This document shows positions 1 to 8,106 of a stretch of DNA of 64,000 nt, in pieces. The translations under genes were made by a program, and so were the position numbers. Numbering within the stretch: the first letter of the stretch is position 1; each line of letters opens with the position of its first letter. Origin of the DNA: Scytonema sp045865695. Its GTDB lineage: Bacteria > Cyanobacteriota > Cyanobacteriia > Cyanobacteriales > Nostocaceae. The stretch spans positions 1-64,000 of the forward strand of contig NZ_BAACAP010000220.1 in NCBI RefSeq assembly GCF_045865695.1. The letters are read 5' to 3'. The notes under the pieces are model-generated. The model was not told the origin of the DNA. It did no database searches and worked only from the letters and a program-made list of their open reading frames with translations.

Positions 1-1208
1 ATGTTAGCACCAATGACCTTTCTTTTTCTGGGTTGAAAGCAGCGTTAGAAAAAGGGCTTTCTATCATGGGGTTGCAACTCCCCGCACCCAACTCTTTTAT
101 CCCAGAAATCAACCTCGAACTGTTGAGAGACTACGCCACTAAAAGAGGTAAAGATGGATGGCTACCTCTGTGTAGTTCAATTCGAGAAATGGGAGAACTA
201 TTGCTTGAAAGTACCGACCAACTCAAGCAAAAGGCAAACCACATACAATCGCGCCGAAGCACATATTTCCGCGATTGGCAAGAAGTGTTAGTTGCAGCCA
301 GCGATGGTACTTTTGCTCGCGATATTCGTTTAACACAATCGGTAGGTCTCAGCCTTCTGTGTGCTGATGGAGCCAATCGTGCTTCCATGGCAGAACGTGG
401 TGGTAACACCAGCGACCCCAATTTCCTGAGAACTTGGGAATACAAAGAAGCAGCAGAACACATTGCAGAATCAGCAGGAAAAATGCTCTACGCTGATTAT
501 GTAGAATCAGGAACTTACCCCATTGTGATGGCAAATCACTTTGGTGGAGTTATTTTCCACGAAGCATGCGGACACCTCCTCGAAACAACTCAAATCGAAC
601 GCAACACCACTCCTTTTGCCGATAAGAAAGGTGAAAAAATTGCCCATGAAAGCCTAACTGCTTGGGATGAAGGACGCACTGATAACGCCTTTGGTACCAT
701 TGACATGGATGACGAAGGTATGCCAGCACAAAGAACTTTGTTGATTGAAAAAGGAGTTTTGAAGAACTTCTTAGCTGACAGGGCTGGTTCTTGGCGCACC
801 GGACATCCTAGAACAGGAAGCGGTCGTCGTCAAAATTTCACCTTTGCTGCAGCTAGCCGGATGCGGAATACATATATTGCAACAGGCGATTACAGCCTTG
901 ATGATATCTTTGCCTCCATTGACAAAGGAATTTACTGTAAAAAGATGGGTGGTGGTAGCGTTGGTGCTACAGGTCAATTTAACTTTGGTGTAGACGAAGC
1001 ATATTTGATTGAAAACGGCAAAATTACCAAGCCCCTGAAGGGAGCAATTTTGATTGGTGAAGCCAAGGAAATTATGAACAAAATTTCCATGTGTTCCCAA
1101 GACTTATCCCTTGCACCTGGTTTTTGTGGTTCTGTCAGTGGCAGTATTTACACTACCGTCGGACAGCCTCACATTAAAGTTGATTCCATCACCGTAGGTG
1201 GAAGGTAA
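1..1208 (+). CDS. tldD: TldD metallopeptidase, 5' end outside window
   Basis: C-terminal ~400 residues of TldD, the metal-bearing subunit of the TldD/TldE (PmbA) heterodimeric cytoplasmic protease that trims unfolded peptides and ribosomal peptide precursors. The sequence shows the zinc-binding signature HEACGH (HExxxH type), and the glycine-rich MGGGSVGATGQFNF and C-terminal GQPHIKVDSITVGG stretches typical of the family. The frame is open to the first base of the window with no plausible start (reading ...VSTNDLSFSGLKAAL), so about 80 N-terminal residues of the usual ~480 are missing. The partner gene pmbA follows on the same strand after a repeat-filled gap. The assignment is firm. Confidence 0.95.
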   Translation, partial: VSTNDLSFSGLKAALEKGLSIMGLQLPAPNSFIPEINLELLRDYATKRGKDGWLPLCSSIREMGELLLESTDQLKQKANHIQSRRSTYFRDWQEVLVAASDGTFARDIRLTQSVGLSLLCADGANRASMAERGGNTSDPNFLRTWEYKEAAEHIAESAGKMLYADYVESGTYPIVMANHFGGVIFHEACGHLLETTQIERNTTPFADKKGEKIAHESLTAWDEGRTDNAFGTIDMDDEGMPAQRTLLIEKGVLKNFLADRAGSWRTGHPRTGSGRRQNFTFAAASRMRNTYIATGDYSLDDIFASIDKGIYCKKMGGGSVGATGQFNFGVDEAYLIENGKITKPLKGAILIGEAKEIMNKISMCSQDLSLAPGFCGSVSGSIYTTVGQPHIKVDSITVGGR

Positions 1209-1211
1209 TTA

Positions 1212-1293
1212 CAGTGACCAGTGACCAGTGACCAGTGACCAGTGACCAGTGACTAGTGACCAGTGACCAGTGACCAGTGACTAGTGACCAGTA
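1212..1293. repeat. heptanucleotide tandem repeat (CAGTGAC)n
   Basis: About 11 near-perfect tandem copies of CAGTGAC with occasional TAGTGAC variants, directly after the tldD stop. This is the short tandemly repeated repetitive sequence class known from filamentous cyanobacteria. The same word family recurs at 21265-21292, 44218-44260 and 57680-57770. Confidence 0.9.
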
Positions 1294-1294
1294 A

Positions 1295-1400
1295 CTCGTT
1301 CCCAGGCTCCGCCTGGGAATGCCCTCCTAGTGGCTCTGGCACTTATGATAGGAGGCAGAGCCTCCAGTAATACACTCCTAGGCTCAGCCTAGGAGCGAGA
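1295..1400. repeat. dispersed palindromic repeat (CTCGTTCCCAGGCT type)
   Basis: Two small hairpins, CCCAGGCTCCGCCTGGG and CCTAGGCTCAGCCTAGG, flank a GGAGGCAGAGCCTCC hairpin. The same module is expanded at 13717-13975. It lies between tldD and pmbA and leaves room for RNA folding, but no gene. Confidence 0.8.
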
Positions 1401-1422
1401 AAAACTAACAACTAACTAAACC

Positions 1423-2766
1423 ATGCCTAATATTACTGAGATTGCAACCTATGCCAAGGAAAATGCAGAAAAGCTTGGCATCAAAAAATTTGATATTTAT
1501 GGTTCTAGTGCAGACCAAACCAGCGTACAAGTAGATCGAGGTGAGCCAAAGCAAGTGAAAGCCTCCAATCTTTCGGGTGTCACTGTGCGCGTCTGGAATG
1601 AAGACAATACAATGGGTGTTACTACAACAACAGACGTAGATCCCAAAGGGCTTGAGTTAGCTTTGAAAACTGCATATGAAGCAAGTTTCTTTGGTGTAAA
1701 AGAAAATGTGCCGGATTTTAGCCCAGAAGCGACTGTTGCCATAAATAATTCCTCTAAAGAAAAAGCGCCTCAAGTCCCTGTTGCTCAACTGATTGACAGT
1801 TTATTATTAGCTGAGGCAGAACTACTGAATGCTCATCCAGCGATTGAAGGAGTGCCTTATAATAATTTGGCGCAACGAGATATCGATCGCTTTTATCTTA
1901 ACAGCGATGGTGCTATGAGAACTGAATCTCATTCCGTAGCATCAGTTTATCTTTATAGCAAAACAGAAGAAGATGGGAAAAAACCCCGGAGTGCTGGTGC
2001 TTTTAGAATTAGCAGGGGTTTGGATGATTTAGACATTAACGGTTGTATTAAGGAAACAGCAGAGAAAACTATTAGCCACTTGAATTATGAAAAAATCAAG
2101 TCGGGTAAATATCGAGTTGTTTTCTCACCAGATGCTTTCTTGAGTTTACTGGGTGCTTTTTCTAACATATTCAATGCTCAGAGTATTTTGGACAAGCAAA
2201 GCTTATCGACGCCTGATGATTTAGGTAAGCAAATTGCTTCTCCTCTGCTTTCAGTTGCTGATGATACTTTACATCCTGCTAACGTTGGTGCAGAAGCTTT
2301 CGATGGTGAAGGAACTCCTACTCGCCGAATTTCACTCATTGAAAATGGCGTTTTAAGCAACTTTCTCCACAGTGCAGGGACTGCAAAAAGAATGAACGCA
2401 ACCCCAACGGGTCATGCCAATATTGGTGCAAAAGTCACTGTCAGCCCCAATTTCTATCATGTCTTTGCAACTTCTGCGACTCCCGAACAGGAATTGAACT
2501 TGGAAACTGCTGAGAATGTCATATTGATTGATAATTTACAAGCCCTTCACGCTGGGGTGAAAGCTTTACAAGGTTCTTTCTCTCTACCGTTTGATGGTTG
2601 GCTCGTAAACAAAGGTGAGAAGGTTAGTATTGAGTCTGCTACTGTTGCGGGGGATTTTCTAGAAGTTCTCAAGTCTATTATTTTTGTAGAACAAGAGGCG
2701 GAATTAACTCCTGGTGGGGTTTGTCCCAGAGTTTGGGTTGATGAACTCTCTATCACTGGCGAGTAG
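1423..2766 (+). CDS. pmbA: TldE/PmbA protein
   Basis: 447-residue second subunit of the TldD/TldE protease. Family members lack the HExxxH zinc site of TldD, and none is seen here. The family-typical C-terminal region GWLVNKGEKVSIESATVAGDFLE is present, as is an internal FDGEGTPTRRISLIENGVL segment. The length matches the ~450-residue family norm. The ATG at 1423 gives the expected N-terminus. It lies 214 bp downstream of tldD on the same strand, so co-transcription through the repeat region is likely but not shown. A pair of 35-bp direct repeats follows the stop. Confidence 0.95.
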   Translation: MPNITEIATYAKENAEKLGIKKFDIYGSSADQTSVQVDRGEPKQVKASNLSGVTVRVWNEDNTMGVTTTTDVDPKGLELALKTAYEASFFGVKENVPDFSPEATVAINNSSKEKAPQVPVAQLIDSLLLAEAELLNAHPAIEGVPYNNLAQRDIDRFYLNSDGAMRTESHSVASVYLYSKTEEDGKKPRSAGAFRISRGLDDLDINGCIKETAEKTISHLNYEKIKSGKYRVVFSPDAFLSLLGAFSNIFNAQSILDKQSLSTPDDLGKQIASPLLSVADDTLHPANVGAEAFDGEGTPTRRISLIENGVLSNFLHSAGTAKRMNATPTGHANIGAKVTVSPNFYHVFATSATPEQELNLETAENVILIDNLQALHAGVKALQGSFSLPFDGWLVNKGEKVSIESATVAGDFLEVLKSIIFVEQEAELTPGGVCPRVWVDELSITGE

Positions 2767-2782
2767 CTAGGTCTTATTTTGG

Positions 2783-2885
2783 GCGATTGAAATCGCGTCT
2801 ATACAAGCGAAACCCACAACGCTATCTTACCGATCGCGGTAACACTGTAAGCGATTGAAATCGCGTCTATACAAGCGAAACCCAC
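2783..2885. repeat. 35-bp direct repeat pair plus hairpin
   Basis: Identical 35-bp copies at 2783-2817 and 2851-2885, beginning GCGATTGAAATCGCG (itself an inverted repeat) and ending GCGAAACCCAC. The second runs into AACCCACCTACGTGGGTTT, a strong hairpin that could terminate pmbA. A diverged copy in inverted orientation is at 33768-33815. Confidence 0.85.
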
Positions 2886-2913
2886 CTACGTGGGTTTCAA
2901 AATCTTCGTTCCG

Positions 2914-3140
2914 GCGCGGATGGGTAGATGTAGAAAAACTAAGTCTCAAAAAAAGTAGTCCAAAGCTTTGATATATATGGGTTTGAATCCATTTCAAAAC
3001 AAAAACCATCCGCGCTCCTTACCAGACAAGCTTTTCAGCCATTTTCTCTTGTCATCACCATTCGCGATCGTGCTACGATTAGACCATCCGCGCTACCGCA
3101 CCTCGAAAACTACATATAGTAAGCTTTTCAAGTTCAAGCC
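2914..3140 (+). promoter_or_regulatory. CRISPR array 1 leader
   Basis: AT-rich 227-bp stretch directly upstream of the first repeat. It is nearly identical in sequence and exactly equal in length to the region 7880-8106 before array 2. It carries the word CCATCCGCGC at 3006-3015 and 3084-3093 and its inverse GCGCGGATGG at 2914-2923. The distances to the first repeat (227, 135, 57 bp) are the same in both leaders. Such conservation fits a leader with promoter and spacer-acquisition sites. Confidence 0.85.
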
Positions 3141-5902
3141 GTTGCAACTTATACCACTCCCTATTAGGGATTGAAACAGCTAATGCCAATGGCGTTCATT
3201 ATTAAAGCTAGGTTGCAACTTATACCACTCCCTATTAGGGATTGAAACTTGTATTAATTATCTGCCAAATCTTGATCTTGATTGTTGCAACTTATACCAC
3301 TCCCTATTAGGGATTGAAACAGGTTGTACTGTCCCTGGATGCTCACAACATCACGTTGCAACTTATACCACTCCCTATTAGGGATTGAAACTAATTATCC
3401 AAATTTTCAAATCGATCCTGAAAAAATGTTGCAACTTATACCACTCCCTATTAGGGATTGAAACGATTTCTGTATCGTGATATGGCGTCTAGAAGTAATA
3501 ACGTTGCAACTTATACCACTCCCTATTAGGGATTGAAACCCAAAAAAAATGACTGCTCGTAGCAGTCGATGAGGTCAATGGTTGCAACTTATACCACTCC
3601 CTATTAGGGATTGAAACAGTTAAATCGGCGATCGCTACAACTTTTCCTAGTGGCAGGTTGCAACTTATACCACTCCCTATTAGGGATTGAAACGTTAAAT
3701 TCGTAGAGGAAGCTTTGCAAATCCCTCTGAAAGTTGCAACTTATACCACTCCCTATTAGGGATTGAAACATTGCATTTTGGAGGAGTACAAGTTGAAAAA
3801 AGGGGTTGCAACTTATACCACTCCCTATTAGGGATTGAAACTGAGTGGGGAACGAATAGCCAGAGATATCAACGCTCGTTGCAACTTATACCACTCCCTA
3901 TTAGGGATTGAAACTGCGTAATTCCACTTACTACAATATTTTCGGGAGCAAAGTTGCAACTTATACCACTCCCTATTAGGGATTGAAACGCTTCTAGTTT
4001 GGAGCGCAACATTAAAGCGCTTGTTGCAACTTATACCACTCCCTATTAGGGATTGAAACTCGTACTCATCAAATCTTGCAAGCAAGGCAGACGAAACGTT
4101 GCAACTTATACCACTCCCTATTAGGGATTGAAACACCATTATTTACATTACTATCCCAGATTGGAGGATTCCGTTGCAACTTATACCACTCCCTATTAGG
4201 GATTGAAACTTCACAAATTAGCTTTTAACCTACTCACCCCTGGCATCTGTTGGGGGTTTCGTTGCAACTTATACCACTCCCTATTAGGGATTGAAACTGC
4301 ATTACTCCAAGCAACACCATAACACTTACCTTGTTGCAACTTATACCACTCCCTATTAGGGATTGAAACTACCCTTTGGCTTTTTATTAATAAAATAATT
4401 GGTAAAAGTTGCAACTTATACCACTCCCTATTAGGGATTGAAACAATACCCTTTTCCTCAGCTATCCGGGAGGTAAGGTTGCAACTTATACCACTCCCTA
4501 TTAGGGATTGAAACAATTCTTTTCCTCAAGCAGCAGTAAGAATAGGAACGCAAGTTGCAACTTATACCACTCCCTATTAGGGATTGAAACTTTATAAATA
4601 TATTGCTTAATTTTTGAAGATTGTTGCAACTTATACCACTCCCTATTAGGGATTGAAACGTTAGTAATAATAGTCTATTGATGTGCTTTTCCGCGTTGCA
4701 ACTTATACCACTCCCTATTAGGGATTGAAACAAAAACAGTGATTAATGTGCGGGTAAGTGAAGGGACGCCAGGTTGCAACTTATACCACTCCCTATTAGG
4801 GATTGAAACTAGTTGTACACGGTACCATCCTCATCCCGTTGCTGGAGTTGCAACTTATACCACTCCCTATTAGGGATTGAAACTGTAAGGCATGAACCGA
4901 GTAATAACTTCATCGTTGCAACTTATACCACTCCCTATTAGGGATTGAAACCGGGAGCAGAAAATACATAAGCTTTGTGACCTCGTGGTTGCAACTTATA
5001 CCACTCCCTATTAGGGATTGAAACATCTGCTCCAGTATCCGTCGCATCAGTGCTAGCAGAAATTGTTGCAACTTATACCACTCCCTATTAGGGATTGAAA
5101 CCAGATGCCCTTTACTCCTAAGCAATGGGAATGTAGGTTGCAACTTATACCACTCCCTATTAGGGATTGAAACACAGCAGATCTTATCCCATTGAGAAAA
5201 GCATCAAGTTGCAACTTATACCACTCCCTATTAGGGATTGAAACATTGGAGGCAGGTTGCGCTTGCACTCTTGTCGAGTTGCACCGTTGCAACTTATACC
5301 ACTCCCTATTAGGGATTGAAACGGAGCGGTACAGCCAACTGCATTTTATTTGTCGCTCTAGTTGCAACTTATACCACTCCCTATTAGGGATTGAAACTTA
5401 GCGATCGACCAAGGCAAATTTGATAGTTGGTTCGCTGTTGCAACTTATACCACTCCCTATTAGGGATTGAAACGTCTTCCCTTCCGCCCTCAGCATAGCT
5501 GCCCTCTGCCTGTTGCAACTTATACCACTCCCTATTAGGGATTGAAACGTTCCACTTCACATCATTACTAGATGCTTTCATATTGTTGCAACTTATACCA
5601 CTCCCTATTAGGGATTGAAACCCCTTTGCACGGAAAAGCACGGACGCGATGTGGGGTGTTGCAACTTATACCACTCCCTATTAGGGATTGAAACAAGGCT
5701 TCAAAATTAGAACACAGAACCAATGTTCGTTGCAACTTATACCACTCCCTATTAGGGATTGAAACCTAAATTTCTCCGAGTTTCGCTCTCTATTTGGTTG
5801 CAAATCATACTAATTTTTATTAGGAATTGAAACGACTTGCTATTCGTGATTTGGATAGTAAAGTAGTTGCGATTTATACCTATAAGCATTAGGAATTGAA
5901 AC
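3141..5902 (+). CRISPR. CRISPR array 1: 38 repeats of 37 bp, 37 spacers
   Basis: Repeats start at 3141, 3212, 3284, 3355, 3428, 3503, 3581 and so on to 5729, then two degenerate ones at 5797 and 5866. The consensus begins GTTGCAACTTATACCAC, contains the stem CCCTATTAGGG and ends GGGATTGAAAC, giving a crRNA 5' tag of ATTGAAAC. Spacers are mostly 31-41 bp, with one outlier of 51 bp at 4210-4260. The leader lies on the low-coordinate side, and the two degenerate repeats mark the trailer end. No cas gene is adjacent. The repeat is of the cyanobacterial I/III style, but the subtype cannot be fixed from the repeat alone. Open frames through this block are repeat artefacts. Confidence 0.98.
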
Positions 5903-5912
5903 TCATCAGTCC

Positions 5913-6019
5913 CCACCAACTATATTTAATTGTTAATTCTAGAGATACATCATGAAACTAAGTACCGCTACTCCACATTCAGCCACCAACTATATTTAAT
6001 TGTTGATTCTAGAGAGACA
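5913..6019. repeat. two-copy ~37-bp direct repeat at array 1 trailer
   Basis: CCACCAACTATATTTAATTG... occurs at 5913-5949 and 5983-6019 with two or three mismatches, separated by a unique 33-bp segment. The period is 70 bp, close to the ~73-bp period of the array that ends 10 bp upstream. It may be a fossil CRISPR unit or an unrelated repeat. Confidence 0.6.
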
Positions 6020-6118
6020 ACAAACACTGTCAGTAGACCGAAAAATGAGTGCGATCGCTTGTGCAGTACCTAAGCCATTGCTACTCTAGAAAGTGCAAAC
6101 TGCAACATAAAAAAACAC

Positions 6119-6595
6119 ATGAACCGAGTTTCACTGGGACGCAACTTGATTGTTGTCACAGCTATCCTCACCATAGTTGTGCCTATCGGTGTAGACGGTT
6201 TTCTACTTGCGAAAGCGCATATGGCAAATCCACTGTGGTTACCGCATGCGAAACTGCATTGTGCGATGTCCTTTTTTGCAGCTATCAGCTTGGGACTAAG
6301 TGCTTTAGCTGTGCTTTGGACGCGCCCAACAACAGACCTCGCTTCGGCTGCTATTGCTGCCTTTCTCTCAACCACCTTCTGGATGGGGCTAGTTCTTGCA
6401 GGTGTATGGCCAGACACGTCGTATGGTTTCTCGAACGATCCTAATCTCATCAACTTTCAACCACCTGTTGTGTTCGGGCTGCTTGTCGATCCAAACGTCG
6501 CCCTAGCACTTGTCAGCATCATCCTTGGCTGGGTCGGCTTTGCACTGATAGGTAGTGCAGTAGGTAACGTAGGAGAGTTAAATAAAAAGATTTAA
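6119..6595 (+). CDS. small four-helix membrane protein, unknown function
   Basis: 158-residue protein with about four hydrophobic helices (roughly residues 8-30, 48-68, 76-98 and 122-148) and a short polar tail, so probably an inner-membrane protein. A WLPHAKLH motif with two histidines lies in the first loop, and a VWPDTSYGFSNDP loop follows helix 3. I do not recognise a characterised family; it resembles small DUF6640-like membrane proteins at a very general level. It sits alone between the two CRISPR arrays, convergent with the MFS gene. There is no sign of a Cas or CRISPR accessory role beyond position. Confidence 0.65.
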   Translation: MNRVSLGRNLIVVTAILTIVVPIGVDGFLLAKAHMANPLWLPHAKLHCAMSFFAAISLGLSALAVLWTRPTTDLASAAIAAFLSTTFWMGLVLAGVWPDTSYGFSNDPNLINFQPPVVFGLLVDPNVALALVSIILGWVGFALIGSAVGNVGELNKKI

Positions 6596-6614
6596 CTAAA
6601 TTCTGGGAAATGCC

Positions 6615-7733
6615 CTATGGGCTGGGTCTTAAGAATAACATTTTTGTAAGAAAAGACATACAATCGGGGCGATCGGCTGGACTTGCCGATTCCGCGTACA
6701 CACCCGCATGGCTGAACGCTATTGGATGGGAGAACGCTGTTTGAACTGATATGAAAACTGCCACACCTGCTCCCACAGATAGATTAGCTGCTGCCAGATC
6801 GGGTTGTGTCTCAGCTGTACCGAGTGCAAGGGAGAGAATTAGAGGGTAGAAGTTAGCAATGCCCAGCCCTGCAATAAGCAACCCTAAAATATTTAGTGGA
6901 GCAAAAGCAGCAAGCCAAAATATTGGGAAACCAACAAATGCGATCGCGATCGCACCTAGTAGAAGCGCCTCACTTTGAATTCTTCGACTCAGCCTACTCC
7001 CTAAAACGCGCCCAATGAATCCCGCTAAAACAAAAACACTCATGGCACTTGCAGCATTACTTTTTACCAAGCCAATGGTTGTTTCTAGAAAGTCTGCTCC
7101 CCAAAAGAATAAACAATACTCTATTGATACTCCTAAAAACAGCACTATCCAATAAATCCAGAATGACATGGATAGTTTCTGATTTGACACAGTTATTTCA
7201 GTATGGAAGCGCTCAAAGATAGAGATAGATACTTGTCGATATAAGAAAGCGATTACAGTGAGTGCAATTGCAGCAAGGAAGAGGGCACTGCGCCACCCCA
7301 ATCCAATTTGGGCAAAGCCGCCTATCAGAAGGGGAACTAGACCTGCACTAATGCTAGCTGCGACATTCATTTCAGTGAGAGCAACAGTGCGATGCTTATG
7401 ATAGTGGCCAGAAACAGAGGCTTGAAAGGTGATTTGCAGAAGAGAGCCAAGCAGACCCATGAGGAATGTACTAGTAATGGTTAAGATGGCTTGATGGCTA
7501 AGTGCTAATGACACAGCCCCTACTGCCATGCCAAAAGCCCCTCCCCACAAGCCAAAAGTACGACCCCAGTATTGGCTAATCGAGGTATCGATTAAACCTG
7601 CCACAATCATTCCAAGTGCAAATGCACTAAAGTGAAGCCCACTAACGGTGTAACTGATTCCTAATTCATCACGTAGAAAAGGCATCAAAGGACCGAGAGC
7701 GGCTTGTATGTAAGAGAAAAAAGCTGTCATCAA
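6615..7733 (-). CDS. MFS transporter, C-terminus apparently eroded
   Basis: Major facilitator superfamily permease of 372 residues with about ten clear membrane helices. The start is uncertain: the frame opens at a TTG (7733) followed at once by ATG (7730), and stays open upstream without ATG/GTG. The N-terminal helix (FFSYIQAALGPLMPFLRDEL) is intact. The C-terminus ends oddly: after LSVGAGVAVFIS the expected last helices are replaced by a polar stretch ending MLFLRPSP, so helices 11-12 appear lost by deletion or frameshift. The substrate is unknown. It lies between CRISPR array 1 and the leader of array 2 and may no longer be functional. Confidence 0.75.
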   Translation of the reverse strand: MMTAFFSYIQAALGPLMPFLRDELGISYTVSGLHFSAFALGMIVAGLIDTSISQYWGRTFGLWGGAFGMAVGAVSLALSHQAILTITSTFLMGLLGSLLQITFQASVSGHYHKHRTVALTEMNVAASISAGLVPLLIGGFAQIGLGWRSALFLAAIALTVIAFLYRQVSISIFERFHTEITVSNQKLSMSFWIYWIVLFLGVSIEYCLFFWGADFLETTIGLVKSNAASAMSVFVLAGFIGRVLGSRLSRRIQSEALLLGAIAIAFVGFPIFWLAAFAPLNILGLLIAGLGIANFYPLILSLALGTAETQPDLAAANLSVGAGVAVFISVQTAFSHPIAFSHAGVYAESASPADRPDCMSFLTKMLFLRPSP

Positions 7734-7879
7734 GTAAGCCAGGTGAAACGATCCCGTGCAAATGAAGTCCTTGAAGACAATATCTTGCTCCTTAAACCAG
7801 GAAATCAGAACTTCAAATTATTTTAAAATTTTGAGGTTAGTGGAAGCACCAGTCTAGGGGGTGCTTCGCAAGCATGACT

Positions 7880-8106
7880 GCGCGGATGGGTAGGTGTAAA
7901 AAAATCACTTCCTAGAAAAAGTGCTTCAAACCTTTGATGTGTAAGGATTTAAGTCCCTTGAAAAAGAAAAACCATCCGCGCTCCTTACTAAATAAGCTTT
8001 TCAGCCATTTTCTCTTGTCATCACCATCCGCGATCGTGATATGATTAGACCATCCGCGCTACCGCACCTTGAAAATCACATAGAGTAAGCTTTTCAACTC
8101 AAAGCT
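7880..8106 (+). promoter_or_regulatory. CRISPR array 2 leader
   Basis: Same 227-bp leader as at 2914-3140, with scattered substitutions. The three CCATCCGCGC-type motifs are conserved (inverted at 7880-7889, direct at 7972-7981 and 8050-8059). The conserved AAGCTTTTCA block lies just before the first repeat. This indicates duplication of leader plus array. Confidence 0.85.

Noticed and set aside
2970..3000. tRNA-like GTTTGAATCC word in leader 1
   Set aside because: No cloverleaf can be built around it; it is part of the conserved CRISPR leader.
3828..5641. Several open frames across CRISPR array 1 (FQSLIGSGISCN, VSIPNREWYKLQ repeats)
   Set aside because: They are translations of the CRISPR repeat; no start signals or family similarity.
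6049..6453. Cysteine-rich open frames overlapping the start of the membrane protein at 6119
   Set aside because: Shadow frames; hydrophobic pattern and codon use support the 6119-6595 frame.
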